Below are positions 43,804 through 53,840 of a stretch of DNA of 64,000 nucleotides, one piece after another (position 1 is the stretch's first letter; each line of letters begins with the position of its first letter). The translations under genes were made by a program, and so were the position numbers. This DNA is from Croceibacterium atlanticum (lineage in GTDB: Bacteria > Pseudomonadota > Alphaproteobacteria > Sphingomonadales > Sphingomonadaceae): contig NZ_CP011452.2 of assembly GCF_001008165.2 (NCBI RefSeq), forward strand, positions 930,001 through 994,000, in the 5' to 3' direction. The notes under the pieces were generated by a model that was given only the letters and a program-made list of their open reading frames with translations, had not been told where the DNA came from and searched no databases.

Positions 43804-44958
43804 TCAGGCGGCAGCGCTCCCGCCATGGCGGGCAAGTGCCGGCCAGTTGCGCGAATATTGGCTCAGGTCGATCCACGGGGCGCGCGTCTCGAAACTGCGA
43901 TCCAGCGATTGCAGGATCAGCCGGGCGCGGCGGCGGCGGGCCTTTGGCGAGGTAAAGGGGTTGGCCCTGTCCGGCCTGGCAGCGATCATTCGCTTGATCA
44001 GCGCGTCACGCTCTTCGAAGCTGGCGGGCATTGTCCGGGGCAAGGCAATTGCAGCACCGGCATTGGCCAGCCCACCACTATTGGCACGAGCACTATCGGC
44101 ACGGGGCGCAGCGCTGGCCGTGACGGGCTTGAGCGCAGCAGGCTGGGCCCATTCGCGAATATCGCGCTCCGGCTCTTCATCCGCAACGGGCTGCACCGGG
44201 GTAGCAACGGGCTGAACCGGCTCCGGCCGCGTCTGCTTCACGCCGCTATCCACCGCCATCTTGTGGATCTTGCGGCGGCGGCTGCGCTGCAGCGCGGTAA
44301 CGCCCCAGACGCCGACCCCCAAGGCCAGCAGCAAGCCAAGAATGGTAACCAGCGCTTCGTCGCTCACACCCTCATCGGCAGCAGCGACAGGTTCGGCCGC
44401 AACTGGTTCATCGGCAGCTGCCAGCGGAGCGATATCCACCGCACCTTCGCCAACGCCTTCTTCGGTTCCATCGGCACCGGTGGCTTCGGTCGGGGCAGCT
44501 ACTTCGCTGGCGGCGGATTGCCGTACGACCGGCTGAGCGGCGGTTTCCTCTGCCGGACTTGGTTCTGCAACGGGTTCAGGCGCAGCTTCTGCAACAGGTT
44601 CAGGAGCCGGTTCGGGCTCAGGCGCAGCAATGGGGACCGGCGAAGTCACGCTTTCCGGCACAACGATGGCCGGTTCGGTCTGGACAGGCTGCTGCGGCAC
44701 GTTTGCTGGCGGGGTGACGCCCGGCGCAATGCCACTGGTCAGCGGGCTGACCACGCCCGTATTCGAATTAGGCGGGGTCGTTATCGAACCCGGACCACTG
44801 ATCGATTCCGGCTGGTCGATTGGAGGAGGTCCCGCCGTTTCGGCCGGTGCTTCGACTGGTGCTGAGGCCTCCTGCGCAAGGAGCGGGGTTGCAGTAAGCG
44901 CCAGGACCGCGGCGATCGCGGTGCCGGTGCTGCGGACAGTGTGCGGTTTCGTTTGCAT
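43804..44958 (-). CDS. Pro/Ala/Glu-rich single-pass membrane protein, unknown function
   Basis: A 384-aa protein I do not recognise. A signal peptide (about 1-29, ending LLAQE) is followed by a long Pro/Ala/Glu-rich region (about 30-200), a transmembrane segment LVTILGLLLALGVGVWGVTAL (about 203-223), a basic stop-transfer RSRRRK, and a cytoplasmic tail ending with a conserved-looking block rich in Arg and aromatic residues. It would span the periplasm with a flexible arm. It is divergent from the DinG gene. Confidence 0.7.
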   Translation of the reverse strand: MQTKPHTVRSTGTAIAAVLALTATPLLAQEASAPVEAPAETAGPPPIDQPESISGPGSITTPPNSNTGVVSPLTSGIAPGVTPPANVPQQPVQTEPAIVVPESVTSPVPIAAPEPEPAPEPVAEAAPEPVAEPSPAEETAAQPVVRQSAASEVAAPTEATGADGTEEGVGEGAVDIAPLAAADEPVAAEPVAAADEGVSDEALVTILGLLLALGVGVWGVTALQRSRRRKIHKMAVDSGVKQTRPEPVQPVATPVQPVADEEPERDIREWAQPAALKPVTASAAPRADSARANSGGLANAGAAIALPRTMPASFEERDALIKRMIAARPDRANPFTSPKARRRRARLILQSLDRSFETRAPWIDLSQYSRNWPALARHGGSAAA

Positions 44959-45157
44959 AGTGCATAAAAAATCCGCGTTAACGAAATTGCGTTCCCTGAA
45001 TGCGCGTTCAGAAAAATCCCAACCCGTTGTTTTTTCGATATATTAATGTGTCGAAAATGCGGCAGTCTGATGAGCCGCCGGGACAAACCGTTTAGTTTGC
45101 AACGACCTGATCAGCCCCTCGTTTACTTTTCGTTCCAGCTTGTCCATCGTGCCCGCC

Positions 45158-47893
45158 ATGCCTTCCCTCGCCCTTCCCGCGCTGCATGCCAGCCATGCCG
45201 GAACCTGGTTGCGCGGTGCCGATGGCGGGACCCGCGGACTTGGCAAGGGCGAAGCGGTGATGGCCGCGGCCGATACGCCGCTGCTGATGGTCAATGCGCC
45301 GCTGGTGGCGACCAGGCTTGGCTATCCCGACCTGTCCGGCCTTGATCTGCTGGAACTCTTCGCCTTCATTCACCCGGCGCAATTCGTCGTGCCCACGCCG
45401 CGCGGGCTGGCCCATGCGCTGGGGCTGGAAGACCCCGCCAGCGATGATCAGGTACCCGCATTGTTGCAGCAGGCGGCTGCTATACTTCTCGCCCGCTGCG
45501 AAGCGGATGACTGGGCGGAACGCGAAGGGGCGTGGAGCGCGCTGCAATCGCTCGCCAAATTGCGCTGGCCCTGGGCACAGGTTCTGGCCCCTCATATCCG
45601 CCAGCCGCAAAGGGCGGAGAAATGGCTCTTCTCCCGCCTCCCGGAATGGGAAGAAACCCCGGAAAGGGCCCAGCCCGGCCAGGTCGCGATTGACGAGTTC
45701 GAGATCGAGGCGCGACTGCAAAGGCTGACGGGCGAAGGGGCCGAACAGCGGGAAGGACAGCGGCTTTATTCGCGGGAGGCGGGCCGGATATTCGCCCCGC
45801 GCGGCAAACGCAGTGCCCCGCATATGCTGCTGGCACAGGCCGGAACCGGTATCGGCAAGACGCTCGGCTATCTGGCCCCGGCATCGGTGTGGGCGGAAAA
45901 GTCGCAGGGTACGGTCTGGGTCAGCACTTATACCAAGAATCTGCAGCGGCAATTACGGCGGGAGAGCAGCCGCGCCTGGCCAGCCACGCGGCCGGATGGC
46001 AGCCGCCCGGTCGTGGTGCGCAAGGGGCGCGAGAATTATCTCTGCCTGCTCAACCTCGAAGATGCGCTGCAAGGCGGCTTTGGCGGGCGCGCGGCAATCC
46101 TGGCGCAACTCGTCGCGCGCTGGGCGGCATATTCCTCGGATGGGGACATGATTGGCGGCGATCTTCCCGGCTGGCTGGGCACCTTGTTCCGCAATCGCGC
46201 GATCCGGTCCCTGACCGATCAGCGCGGCGAATGCGTCTATGCCGGATGTCCGCATTACCGCAAATGCTTCATCGAACGTGCCGCACGGGCCAGCGCCCAG
46301 GCCGATCTGGTGATCGCCAATCACGCTTTGGTGATGATCAATGCCGCGCGCGGACGGGACCATGCGCAGCGCCCGACCCGCATCGTCTTTGACGAAGGCC
46401 ATCACGTTTTTGAGGCAGCCGACAGCACCTTTGCCGCTGCGTTGACCGGACAGGAAGCGATCGAGCTTCGCCGCTGGGTCCTGGGGCCGGAGCGAGGATC
46501 GCGCGGGCGACGCCGCGGCCTGTCCGCCCGGCTGGCAGACATATCCAGCTATGACGAGGAAGGCAGCAAGGCGATTGCCGCAGCCTGCCATGCCGCGGAA
46601 GCCCTGCCGAGCACGGGCTGGCTGCAAAGGCTGGCCGAAGGCGAACCGTCAGGCCCGGTGGAGGAACTGCTCGCCGCCGTTCGTGCCGTCACTTATGCCC
46701 GCGACGAAAGCGGCGGGCAGGAGGCAGGTTACGGCATCGAAACCGAAGCCGCCCAGCTGGATGGCGATTTCGTGGAACGCGCGCAGGAAGCGGCAGCAGC
46801 CCTTGCCGCGATCCGCCTGCCATTGATCAGGCTGGGCCTGCGGCTGGAGGCTCTGTTCGAGGATGCGCCTGACTGGCTCGACGCGCAGGGGCGCGCCCGG
46901 ATCGAAGGCGCCCGGCATTCGCTCGCATGGCGGGTCGATACGCTCGCCGCATGGGAAGCGATGCTGGGGCGGATGGGCGGCCCGGCCGATCCCGATTTCG
47001 TGGACTGGCTGGCGGTTGACCGATCCGATGCGCGCGAATTCGATATCGGGCTGCACCGCCATTTCCTCGATCCGATGAAGCCCTTCGCCAAGGTGGTTCT
47101 GGAACCCGCTCATGGTGTGATGCTGACCAGTGCCACATTGCGCGATGGAGAGGACTGGGACAGCGCCCTCGCCCGTTCCGGCGCGCTGCATCTGGATGGG
47201 CGGCCATTGCTGGCCAGTGCGGAAAGCCCTTTCGATTATGCCAATCGCGCCGAAGTGTTGATCGTGACGGATGTGAAGAAGGGCGATCTGGCGGGTCTGG
47301 CAGGCGCTTATGCACGTCTGATCGAGGCATCGGGCGGCGGCGTGCTGGGCCTTTTTACCGCGATCAGGCGGCTGCGGGCCGTACATGGGCGCATTGCCGA
47401 CCGGCTCGCCCGTGCGGGCCTGCCGCTTTACGCGCAGCATGTCGATCCGATCGACACCGGCACGCTGGTCGATATTTTCCGCGACGATCCCCAGGCCAGC
47501 CTGCTGGGCACGGATGCCTTGCGCGACGGGGTGGACGTGCCCGGCCATTCGCTGCGCTGCGTGGTCATGGAACAAGTGCCCTGGCCCAAGCCCGGCATCC
47601 TCCACCGCGCCCGCCGGGCGGCAGGCGGCGGCTCCGCCTATGACGACCGGATCATTCGCGCCCGGCTGGCCCAGGCCTTCGGCAGGCTTATCCGATCATC
47701 CGGGGATAGCGGGCATTTCGTCGTCCTCTCCCCCGCGTTTCCTTCGCGCCTGCTATCGGCTTTCCCATCCGGCACGCCTGTCATGCGGCTTACGCTTGAC
47801 GAGGCTTTACAACGCGTCGCGGCGGGTGTTTGCTTGCCCGGCAAAAACACCGGAGGCCCTGCGCTGCGGGAAGAGGAACAGGAACGCGACTAG
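45158..47893 (+). CDS. DinG-family ATP-dependent DNA helicase
   Basis: A 911-aa iron-sulphur superfamily 2 helicase of the DinG/XPD type. The Walker A region is AGTGIGKT, the Fe-S cluster cysteines include CLLNLED and CVYAGCPHYRKC, and the Walker B DEAH-type box is FDEGHH. The C-terminal helicase half ends with LGTDALRDGVDVPG and the arginine-finger region RLAQAFGRLIRS. The start is uncertain: ATG 45158 is chosen, but in-frame TTG 45140 and GTG 45149 are possible. The next gene starts two bases after its stop. Confidence 0.9.
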   Translation: MPSLALPALHASHAGTWLRGADGGTRGLGKGEAVMAAADTPLLMVNAPLVATRLGYPDLSGLDLLELFAFIHPAQFVVPTPRGLAHALGLEDPASDDQVPALLQQAAAILLARCEADDWAEREGAWSALQSLAKLRWPWAQVLAPHIRQPQRAEKWLFSRLPEWEETPERAQPGQVAIDEFEIEARLQRLTGEGAEQREGQRLYSREAGRIFAPRGKRSAPHMLLAQAGTGIGKTLGYLAPASVWAEKSQGTVWVSTYTKNLQRQLRRESSRAWPATRPDGSRPVVVRKGRENYLCLLNLEDALQGGFGGRAAILAQLVARWAAYSSDGDMIGGDLPGWLGTLFRNRAIRSLTDQRGECVYAGCPHYRKCFIERAARASAQADLVIANHALVMINAARGRDHAQRPTRIVFDEGHHVFEAADSTFAAALTGQEAIELRRWVLGPERGSRGRRRGLSARLADISSYDEEGSKAIAAACHAAEALPSTGWLQRLAEGEPSGPVEELLAAVRAVTYARDESGGQEAGYGIETEAAQLDGDFVERAQEAAAALAAIRLPLIRLGLRLEALFEDAPDWLDAQGRARIEGARHSLAWRVDTLAAWEAMLGRMGGPADPDFVDWLAVDRSDAREFDIGLHRHFLDPMKPFAKVVLEPAHGVMLTSATLRDGEDWDSALARSGALHLDGRPLLASAESPFDYANRAEVLIVTDVKKGDLAGLAGAYARLIEASGGGVLGLFTAIRRLRAVHGRIADRLARAGLPLYAQHVDPIDTGTLVDIFRDDPQASLLGTDALRDGVDVPGHSLRCVVMEQVPWPKPGILHRARRAAGGGSAYDDRIIRARLAQAFGRLIRSSGDSGHFVVLSPAFPSRLLSAFPSGTPVMRLTLDEALQRVAAGVCLPGKNTGGPALREEEQERD

Positions 47894-47894
47894 A

Positions 47895-48431
47895 GTGAAA
47901 TTGCTTGGCCTGCTGCGACATGCGAAATCTGATTGGGAAGATCTTTCGCTGCGCGATTTCGATCGCGGACTGAACGCGCGTGGCCGGCGCGGCGCAGCCC
48001 TGATGGGCGATCATATTCGCAATCACGGCGTAAAGTGGGAACGGCTGGTCGCCAGCCCGGCGGAACGGGTCAAGCTGACACTGGAAGCGAGCGGAATCGG
48101 CGGCCCAGTCGAATGGGAACGCGATGCCTATCTGGCCGATGCCGACACTTTGCTGACCCTGTTGCGCAAGACGGAAGGCGATCCGCGTTCTCTGTTGATG
48201 GCCGGGCACAATCCCGGCCTGCAGGAACTGATCTTCCTGCTGGTCGGCGATGGCGAGCAGGATGAATTATATGATGCCGCCGCCCGCAAATATCCGACGG
48301 CCACCTATGCAGTCCTGGAACTGGCGATTGATGACTGGGCCGATATCGCGCCGGGCTGCGGCAAGCTGATCCATTTCGCCCGGCCGCGCGATCTCGATCC
48401 TGAACTGGGGCCGGAACGGCTCGGTTTCTGA
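47895..48431 (+). CDS. SixA-type histidine phosphatase
   Basis: A 178-aa histidine phosphatase of the SixA branch. The catalytic motif is LLRHAKSDWED (RHG-type), and MAGHNPGLQEL holds the second catalytic His. It starts at GTG one base after the DinG stop, so the two are probably co-translated. Convergent with merR. In E. coli SixA dephosphorylates phosphohistidine in phosphorelay and PTS proteins; the target here is unknown. Confidence 0.9.
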   Translation: MKLLGLLRHAKSDWEDLSLRDFDRGLNARGRRGAALMGDHIRNHGVKWERLVASPAERVKLTLEASGIGGPVEWERDAYLADADTLLTLLRKTEGDPRSLLMAGHNPGLQELIFLLVGDGEQDELYDAAARKYPTATYAVLELAIDDWADIAPGCGKLIHFARPRDLDPELGPERLGF

Positions 48432-48459
48432 AAAAAGCTCGGTCGGTCAGGGCCGGTGG

Positions 48460-48840
48460 TCAGGCCAGCGCGTTGGCCAGCCTGTCCCGGATTGCACGAA
48501 GTTGCGGTAAAAGATCGGAGACATCCGGCCCGGCCTGCGCAGGGGCGGATATGGTCCTTTCATCTGCCGGGGCGCTGGTCAGTGCCTGCCGCGCGCCCTT
48601 CAGCGTATAGCCTTCCTTGTTGATCAGCCGGTTGATCTCCGACACGAGTTCAACATCTTCAGGCCGGTAATAGCGCCTCCCCCCGCTCCGCTTCAGCGGG
48701 CGGAGCATGGGGAATTGCTGTTCCCAATACCGCAGGACGTGCTGCTTGATATCCAATGCGGATGCCACTTCCCCGATCGTGCGCAACGCTTCCGGCTCCT
48801 TGCCGTCGTCGAAGCGCAATTGCCTGGGAGTGTCAGTCAT
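48460..48840 (-). CDS. MerR-family transcriptional regulator
   Basis: A 126-aa regulator with an N-terminal MerR DNA-binding domain: TIGEVASALDIKQHVLRYWE, then LKRSGGRRYYRPEDVELV. The short C-terminus lacks metal-binding cysteines. It follows ihfA by four bases on the same strand, a common alphaproteobacterial pair. Targets unknown. Confidence 0.92.
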   Translation of the reverse strand: MTDTPRQLRFDDGKEPEALRTIGEVASALDIKQHVLRYWEQQFPMLRPLKRSGGRRYYRPEDVELVSEINRLINKEGYTLKGARQALTSAPADERTISAPAQAGPDVSDLLPQLRAIRDRLANALA

Positions 48841-48844
48841 CGGA

Positions 48845-49144
48845 TCAGCTTTCGGCTATACGGTCCTTGAGCTTCTGGCTCGCGCGGAACGTCATCACGC
48901 GGCGCGGAGTGATCGGCACTTCCACACCCGTCTTCGGATTGCGGCCGATGCGTTCCTTCTTGTCCCTTAGCACGAAGCTGCCGAAGCCGGAAATCTTCAC
49001 ATTCTCGCCACCAGCCATCGAATCACACATCTTGGCGAGAATTGACTCGACAAGATCCAGGCTCTCCGCACGTGAAAGCCCCATTTTGCGATTGATCGCC
49101 TCAGCCAGATCAGCGCGGGTCAATGTTCCCACGGATCGCATCAT
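48845..49144 (-). CDS. ihfA: Integration host factor subunit alpha
   Basis: A 99-aa nucleoid protein of the HU/IHF family that bends DNA as a heterodimer with IHF-beta. The core [20 protein letters not shown] and arm [12 protein letters not shown] are typical of the alpha subunit. Tandem ATGs at 49144 and 49141 follow GGAAGGGG; either may be used. It lies between fabH and merR in the usual alphaproteobacterial order. Confidence 0.93.
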   Translation of the reverse strand: MMRSVGTLTRADLAEAINRKMGLSRAESLDLVESILAKMCDSMAGGENVKISGFGSFVLRDKKERIGRNPKTGVEVPITPRRVMTFRASQKLKDRIAES

Positions 49145-49239
49145 CTGATTGCGCCCCTTCCCATTCATTAAAGCAACCCCCTGCTTTGATGACGGATTGC
49201 CGCGGGATTGGCAAGTTTGCAGTAATATCCTTAGCGCAA

Positions 49240-50202
49240 TCAGATGCGCATCAGGCTGGCGCCCCAGGTAAAGCCACCGCCCATCGCCTCCAGCATGACC
49301 AGATCGCCCGGTTTGATCCGCCCGTCGCGCACGGCAGTATCGAAAGCCAGCGGCACGGAAGCAGCCGATGTGTTGGCGTGCCGGTCCACCGTGACGACAA
49401 CTTTTTCGATCGGCAGGCCCAGCTTGCGGGCGGTGGCATCAAGAATTCGCAAATTGGCCTGATGCGGCACGACCCAGTCGATATCGGAAGCAGAAACGCC
49501 TGTTTCTTCAAGCACTTCTTCCAAAACGCTGGCCAGATTGACAACGGCGTGGCGGAACACTTCCCGGCCTTTCATCCGCACTTTGCCGACCGTACCGGTG
49601 GTTGACGGCCCGCCATCCACGAACAGCAAGTCGCCATGATTGCCATCGGCATGAAGGCGGGTGGCCAATATGCCCGGCCCGTCCTCGGGCACATCCTCGC
49701 CCCTGATCACGAAGGCGCCGGCACCATCCCCGAACAGAACGCAGGTGGTGCGGTCTTCCCAGTCCAGGATCCGGCTGAAGGTTTCTGCCCCGATCACCAG
49801 CGCGCATTTGAACATGCCGCCACGGATCATGGAATCCGCCGTGCCCAGCGCATAAAGGAAGCCGGAACAGACAGCGGCGACATCGAAGGCCGCCCCCTTG
49901 CAGCCCAGCGCGCTCTGCACCTTTGTGGCGGTTGCAGGAAAAGTGCTGTCGGGCGTGGCAGTGGCCAGGACGATCAGATCGACCTCATCGGCCGTTATCC
50001 CGGCATTTTCCAGCGCGGCCCGTGCCGCCTCTGTCGCCAGAGTGCCCGTCGTCTCGCCTTCTCCGGCGATATAGCGGTTGCCGATCCCGGTCCGCTCGCG
50101 AATCCACTCGTCGCTCGTATCGACGCGCTGGGCCAGTTCCTCGTTGGAAACGGCCCTTTTCGGCAGGGCAGACCCTACACCCTTGAATACTGATCGAATC
50201 AC
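49240..50202 (-). CDS. fabH: Beta-ketoacyl-ACP synthase III
   Basis: A 320-aa condensing enzyme that starts fatty-acid synthesis by joining acetyl-CoA and malonyl-ACP. The catalytic triad is visible: Cys112 in AAVCSGF, the His in VPHQAN and the Asn in HANTSAAS. Its start overlaps the plsX stop by 4 bp. Cytoplasmic. Confidence 0.97.
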   Translation of the reverse strand: MIRSVFKGVGSALPKRAVSNEELAQRVDTSDEWIRERTGIGNRYIAGEGETTGTLATEAARAALENAGITADEVDLIVLATATPDSTFPATATKVQSALGCKGAAFDVAAVCSGFLYALGTADSMIRGGMFKCALVIGAETFSRILDWEDRTTCVLFGDGAGAFVIRGEDVPEDGPGILATRLHADGNHGDLLFVDGGPSTTGTVGKVRMKGREVFRHAVVNLASVLEEVLEETGVSASDIDWVVPHQANLRILDATARKLGLPIEKVVVTVDRHANTSAASVPLAFDTAVRDGRIKPGDLVMLEAMGGGFTWGASLMRI

Positions 50203-51257
50203 TTTTCCGCCCCGACCGTTCCGTTTTCGCGCAGGCGGGCTTCACCGAGTTCGGCCAGATCCGCAGCGATACGTTCGGTCAGATTCTCCTCCAGCAAGCG
50301 GGCCGCCACAGCCACGGCATTGGCGACGCCGGCAGCATTGGCACTGCCATGCGATTTCACGACCACGCCGTTGAGCCCGAGGAATACGGCCCCGTTGTGA
50401 TTATTGGGATCGAGATGGTGCCGCAGCAATTCCGTTGCCGGGCGCGAAATCAGGAAACCGATCTTGGACCGGACCGAACTGCGAAAGGCATCCTTCAGCA
50501 GATCGGTCACGAAACGGGCCGATCCCTCGATCGCCTTGAGCGCGATATTGCCGGAAAACCCGTCGGTCACGACCACATCCACGTCGCCGCGATTGATCTT
50601 GTCGGCTTCCACGAAGCCATCGAAACTGAAGGAAGGCCCGGTCGCCTCGCGCAGCATTTGCGCCGCGTCCTGCAGCCGGTCCGTGCCCTTGGTCTCTTCG
50701 GTGCCGATATTGAGCAGGCGCACGCGCGGCGCCCCCTCCACGGTCACGATCCGCGCATAGGCGGCGCCCATGATGGCGAATTGCACCAGATTGCGCGCGT
50801 CGCATTCCGTGTTCGCGCCCAGATCGAGCATGATCACGTCATTATCGCTGAGCGTGGGCATCAGCGCGGCCAGTGCCGGCCGGTCGATACCCGGCATGGT
50901 GCGCAGGGCCAGCTTGCTCATCGCCATCAGCGCGCCGGTATTGCCGGCACTGACGGCAGCCCCGGCATCTCCGCGTTTTACCGCGTTGATGGCCAGCCCC
51001 ATGGATGTGGTCTTGGCGCGACGAAGCGCCTGGGTCGGCTTTTCATCGCCGCCCACCACATCCTCGCAATGGAGGATCTCGGATGCTTCGCGCATATTGG
51101 GGTGAGCCTGCAGCGCACGTTCGATGCGCGCCTGATCACCCACAAGCAGGAATTTGAATTGTTCATGGCGGCGACGCGCAAGCGCCGCGCCAGAAATCAT
51201 CACGCGCACGCCCTCGTCGCCGCCCATCGCATCGACAGCGATACGCGGCAGGCTCAT
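50199..51257 (-). CDS. plsX: Phosphate acyltransferase
   Basis: A 352-aa acyl-ACP:phosphate acyltransferase that makes acyl-phosphate for phospholipid synthesis. The N-terminus [13 protein letters not shown] and internal [10 protein letters not shown] are family hallmarks. It lies between rpmF and fabH, overlaps fabH by 4 bp, and follows rpmF by 24 bp. Confidence 0.97.
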   Translation of the reverse strand: MSLPRIAVDAMGGDEGVRVMISGAALARRRHEQFKFLLVGDQARIERALQAHPNMREASEILHCEDVVGGDEKPTQALRRAKTTSMGLAINAVKRGDAGAAVSAGNTGALMAMSKLALRTMPGIDRPALAALMPTLSDNDVIMLDLGANTECDARNLVQFAIMGAAYARIVTVEGAPRVRLLNIGTEETKGTDRLQDAAQMLREATGPSFSFDGFVEADKINRGDVDVVVTDGFSGNIALKAIEGSARFVTDLLKDAFRSSVRSKIGFLISRPATELLRHHLDPNNHNGAVFLGLNGVVVKSHGSANAAGVANAVAVAARLLEENLTERIAADLAELGEARLRENGTVGAEK

Positions 51258-51281
51258 GCGTTCATTCCTTGACGAAGGGGC

Positions 51282-51461
51282 TTAGAGCCCGACCGAGACG
51301 ATCTCTCGTCCGTTATAGTGGCCGCAAGCGTTGCACAGCATGTGCGGGCGCTTGAGTTCACCACAGTTGGAGCATTCATGGAATGCTTCTGCCTTGAGCG
51401 AGTCATGCGACCGACGGTTGCCCCGGCGGTGCGGCGATACTTTTCTTTTAGGGACAGCCAT
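51282..51461 (-). CDS. rpmF: 50S ribosomal protein L32
   Basis: A 59-aa ribosomal protein. The translation starts [18 protein letters not shown] and holds the zinc-ribbon pairs CSNC and CNAC. It is upstream of plsX on the same strand, the standard rpmF-plsX-fabH arrangement. Confidence 0.97.
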   Translation of the reverse strand: MAVPKRKVSPHRRGNRRSHDSLKAEAFHECSNCGELKRPHMLCNACGHYNGREIVSVGL

Positions 51462-51610
51462 TTCGGCACCTGTTCCTTGAAAATTCTGTCGTCTTTTGCG
51501 GTCGCCCTAGGCCAAGCCTCTTGCCTGTGCAAGGGCTGTAGCTGCTGGTCCGACCATGCGGCGAAGGCGCGGCCTATAGCGAATTTTCCGAAGCTTGCAA
51601 GCTGCACGAC

Positions 51611-52285
51611 CTATCCGGCCGCACCAATTGCCGCATCCCCCACATAGGGATTGCTCTGCCGCTCCTTACCGAAAGTGCTGTGGGGGCCGTGGCCGGGGAT
51701 AAAAGTGACATCATCGCCCAAGGGCCACAATTTCTGCGTGATCGCATCGAGCAGGTCCTGGTGATTCCCCATCGGAAAATCGGTCCGCCCGATGGAGCCG
51801 GAAAAAAGCACATCCCCGACAAAGGCGAATTTGGTCGGGCGGTGGAAGAATACGACATGGCCCGGCGTGTGGCCGGGGCAGTGAATCACTTCCAGCTCGA
51901 CTTCCCCGAAACTGACCCTGTCGCCATCCGTCAGCCAGCGCGTGGGCTCAAAAATCTTGGTGGCCATCTGAAACCGCGGCCCGTCATCCTCCAGCCGGGA
52001 AATCCAGAACCGATCATCCTCATGCGGGCCTTCGATCGGCAAATCCAGTTCGGCCGCAAGCATTCCCGCCTGCCCGCAATGATCGGCATGGCCATGAGTC
52101 AGCAGGATTTTTTCCAGCGTCACCCCTGCCCGCGCCACCGCATCCTTCAACTTGTCGAGATCTCCCCCCGGATCGATCAGCGCGCCGCGCATGGTCTTGC
52201 TGCACCACACCAGCGAGCAATTCTGCTGGAAGGCGGTGACGGGAATGATCGCGGCGCGGAGGGGGGATTCCTGGGTAGCTGTCAT
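51611..52285 (-). CDS. MBL-fold metallo-hydrolase (glyoxalase II-like)
   Basis: A 224-aa metallo-beta-lactamase-fold hydrolase. The metal motif is THGHADHCG, further ligands are in HCPGHTPGH and GDVLF. Length and motifs fit the YcbL / short glyoxalase II group. ATG 52285 opens the conserved N-terminus MTATQESPLRAAIIPV; a longer frame adds an unconserved leader. The 253-bp stretch upstream, to 52538, shows no clear element. Confidence 0.9.
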   Translation of the reverse strand: MTATQESPLRAAIIPVTAFQQNCSLVWCSKTMRGALIDPGGDLDKLKDAVARAGVTLEKILLTHGHADHCGQAGMLAAELDLPIEGPHEDDRFWISRLEDDGPRFQMATKIFEPTRWLTDGDRVSFGEVELEVIHCPGHTPGHVVFFHRPTKFAFVGDVLFSGSIGRTDFPMGNHQDLLDAITQKLWPLGDDVTFIPGHGPHSTFGKERQSNPYVGDAAIGAAG

Positions 52286-52538
52286 GGGGTTGAAAGTGGC
52301 GGCGCGGATGGGCGATTGCAAGCGGGGGCCTGGAACACTTGGAACACTGTTCTGTGCACGAAATCTCGCGGGCCGCGCGGAGGGGTTCTTGGGAGGGCGA
52401 ACAATAGCTTGGCGGTGATGCGGACCATGGCGGGCAGGAAGCACGGCGCCGGGCCTGTAGGAAAGCGGGACCGGTCCTGATCATCCTGACCAGGCACGCA
52501 ATCCACCAGGCCGCGGGCACCCGTCTATAGCGCCACAA

Positions 52539-53168
52539 TCACATCCGCCCGCTCTTCCACACGACTCGGCCCACCAGGTCCACCTCGTCCAGCCCGACCT
52601 CGATCGGATCGTAAGCCTCGTTCGCGCTGATCAGGCGTAGCGTACCCGGCGCACCGGACTGGACGCGTTTAACATGCAGCACTTCGCCCATGCGCAGCAC
52701 GTGCACGCCTTCGCGGAAGGGGCGCGGGGTACGGTCCACCAGGATCTCGTCACCATCGCGCAGCAGCGGGTCCATGGAATCGCCCATCACCCGGATCGAG
52801 GAGAGCATGGCGGGATCGAGGCCCTGTTCGCGCAGCCAGCGGCGAGAGAAGCGGAATGCGTCGAAGGGAATTTCCGCCGCACCCAACGCACCCGGCCCCG
52901 CCGAGGCATCGAGCGGCAGGCGCGGCACATCCACCCAGTCCCCGCCTGTTGCAATGTAGGACATTTCCTCCGGTCCGCCCAATTCCGATTCGGCCACGCC
53001 GAAGAATTGCGCGAGATGACGGCGATCATCCTCTTCCAGTTTTCGCGGACTACCCTTGGTAATATATTGCTGCAAATAGCTGGAATTACGCCCTAACATT
53101 CGGGAAAGCGCAGCCAGGCTGCTGCCCCGCTCCCGCGCCATAGTGGCGAGCCGTTCACGCGCATTCAT
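52539..53168 (-). CDS. S24-family LexA/CI-like repressor-peptidase
   Basis: A 209-aa protein with an N-terminal helix-turn-helix (SLAALSRMLGRNSSYLQQYI, about 17-36) and a C-terminal S24 peptidase domain with Ser131 in MGDSMDP and Lys167 in LHVKRV, the self-cleavage dyad of LexA and phage repressors. A likely AG cleavage bond lies in the linker near residue 90. It is divergent from two small genes, and palindromic TCCTA-type elements lie between them. It may be a stress-cleaved repressor of those genes. No phage structural genes are nearby. Confidence 0.9.
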   Translation of the reverse strand: MNARERLATMARERGSSLAALSRMLGRNSSYLQQYITKGSPRKLEEDDRRHLAQFFGVAESELGGPEEMSYIATGGDWVDVPRLPLDASAGPGALGAAEIPFDAFRFSRRWLREQGLDPAMLSSIRVMGDSMDPLLRDGDEILVDRTPRPFREGVHVLRMGEVLHVKRVQSGAPGTLRLISANEAYDPIEVGLDEVDLVGRVVWKSGRM

Positions 53169-53200
53169 GGCAAATATCCTGCGATAATCTCACGACTTCT

Positions 53201-53234
53201 TCCTACACGTAGTATTTTTCCTAGACAAGTAGGA
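53201..53234. promoter_or_regulatory. Paired palindromes, probable S24-repressor operators
   Basis: TCCTACACGTAG (53201) and TCCTAGACAAGTAGGA (53219) share the half-site TCCTA and its complement. They lie in the 128-bp divergent region, 32 to 66 bp from the repressor start, as expected for autoregulated LexA/CI-type operators. Confidence 0.6.
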
Positions 53235-53296
53235 TTTCAGGCGCGAGCAAACGGCCCTGACGATTCGCCTGTTCGCTGCCCCGAGGAGCCACCATC

Positions 53297-53485
53297 ATGC
53301 TCATCCGCAAGATCGAAGTCTTCCTGCGCCACACCGGAATGCCCGCCACCAGGTTCGGGCGCCTGGCCGCGCATGATCCGCGTTTCGTGCTCGATCTTCG
53401 CAATGGCCGCACACCCCGGCCCCAGACAGAATCACGGGTGGAACATTTCATGAACAAATATATGGAGACCGCCAATGTATTCTGA
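53297..53485 (+). CDS. Small protein, possible DNA-binding fold
   Basis: A 62-aa protein preceded by GAGGAG at good spacing. The sequence FLRHTGMPATRFGRLAAHDP followed by FVLDLRNGRTPRP resembles a helix-turn-helix of the Cro/XRE size, but it is too short to be certain. It overlaps the next gene by 11 bp and is divergent from the S24 repressor, so it may be a target or partner of it. Confidence 0.7.
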   Translation: MLIRKIEVFLRHTGMPATRFGRLAAHDPRFVLDLRNGRTPRPQTESRVEHFMNKYMETANVF

Positions 53486-53828
53486 CCCCGCCCTGCCCCG
53501 CAGCCCCGCGCCCGCGCGCCGCGGACCGGTGGAAAAACTCCGCTCCGCATTGCTGGAACTGGGTGAGGGAAAGGCCCGGATCCTGACGCATGAGGAACGC
53601 GATTGGGCCAGCATCACCTTTGCCGGCACGCGCCATCGGCTGGAACTGGAATTCGCCGGTGTCGAGGGCGTGGAAGCGGGTGAAAGCTTCATCGCCTTCC
53701 TGCCGGAGCATGAATTCGCCATCCCCGGCCAATTGGTGGCCGATGCAGCCGTGATCGAAGTCGATCACCGGATGGACCCGCCATGCCTTCGCATCATGTG
53801 CGAATTATTGCTGCTGGAGGATCGGTGA
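53475..53828 (+). CDS. Conserved-looking hypothetical protein
   Basis: A 117-aa protein I do not recognise. No signal peptide or membrane segment; the body (about 20-117) looks like a small alpha/beta domain. It starts 11 bp inside the preceding small gene, so the two are probably co-translated. It is convergent with the hydroxyacid dehydrogenase gene. Confidence 0.65.
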   Translation: MYSDPALPRSPAPARRGPVEKLRSALLELGEGKARILTHEERDWASITFAGTRHRLELEFAGVEGVEAGESFIAFLPEHEFAIPGQLVADAAVIEVDHRMDPPCLRIMCELLLLEDR

Positions 53829-53840
53829 GGCCCGCCTGCC

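Noticed and set aside
52539-53828. Prophage remnant
   Set aside because: Apart from the S24 repressor no integrase, phage structural gene or attachment repeat is visible, and core genes flank it closely.
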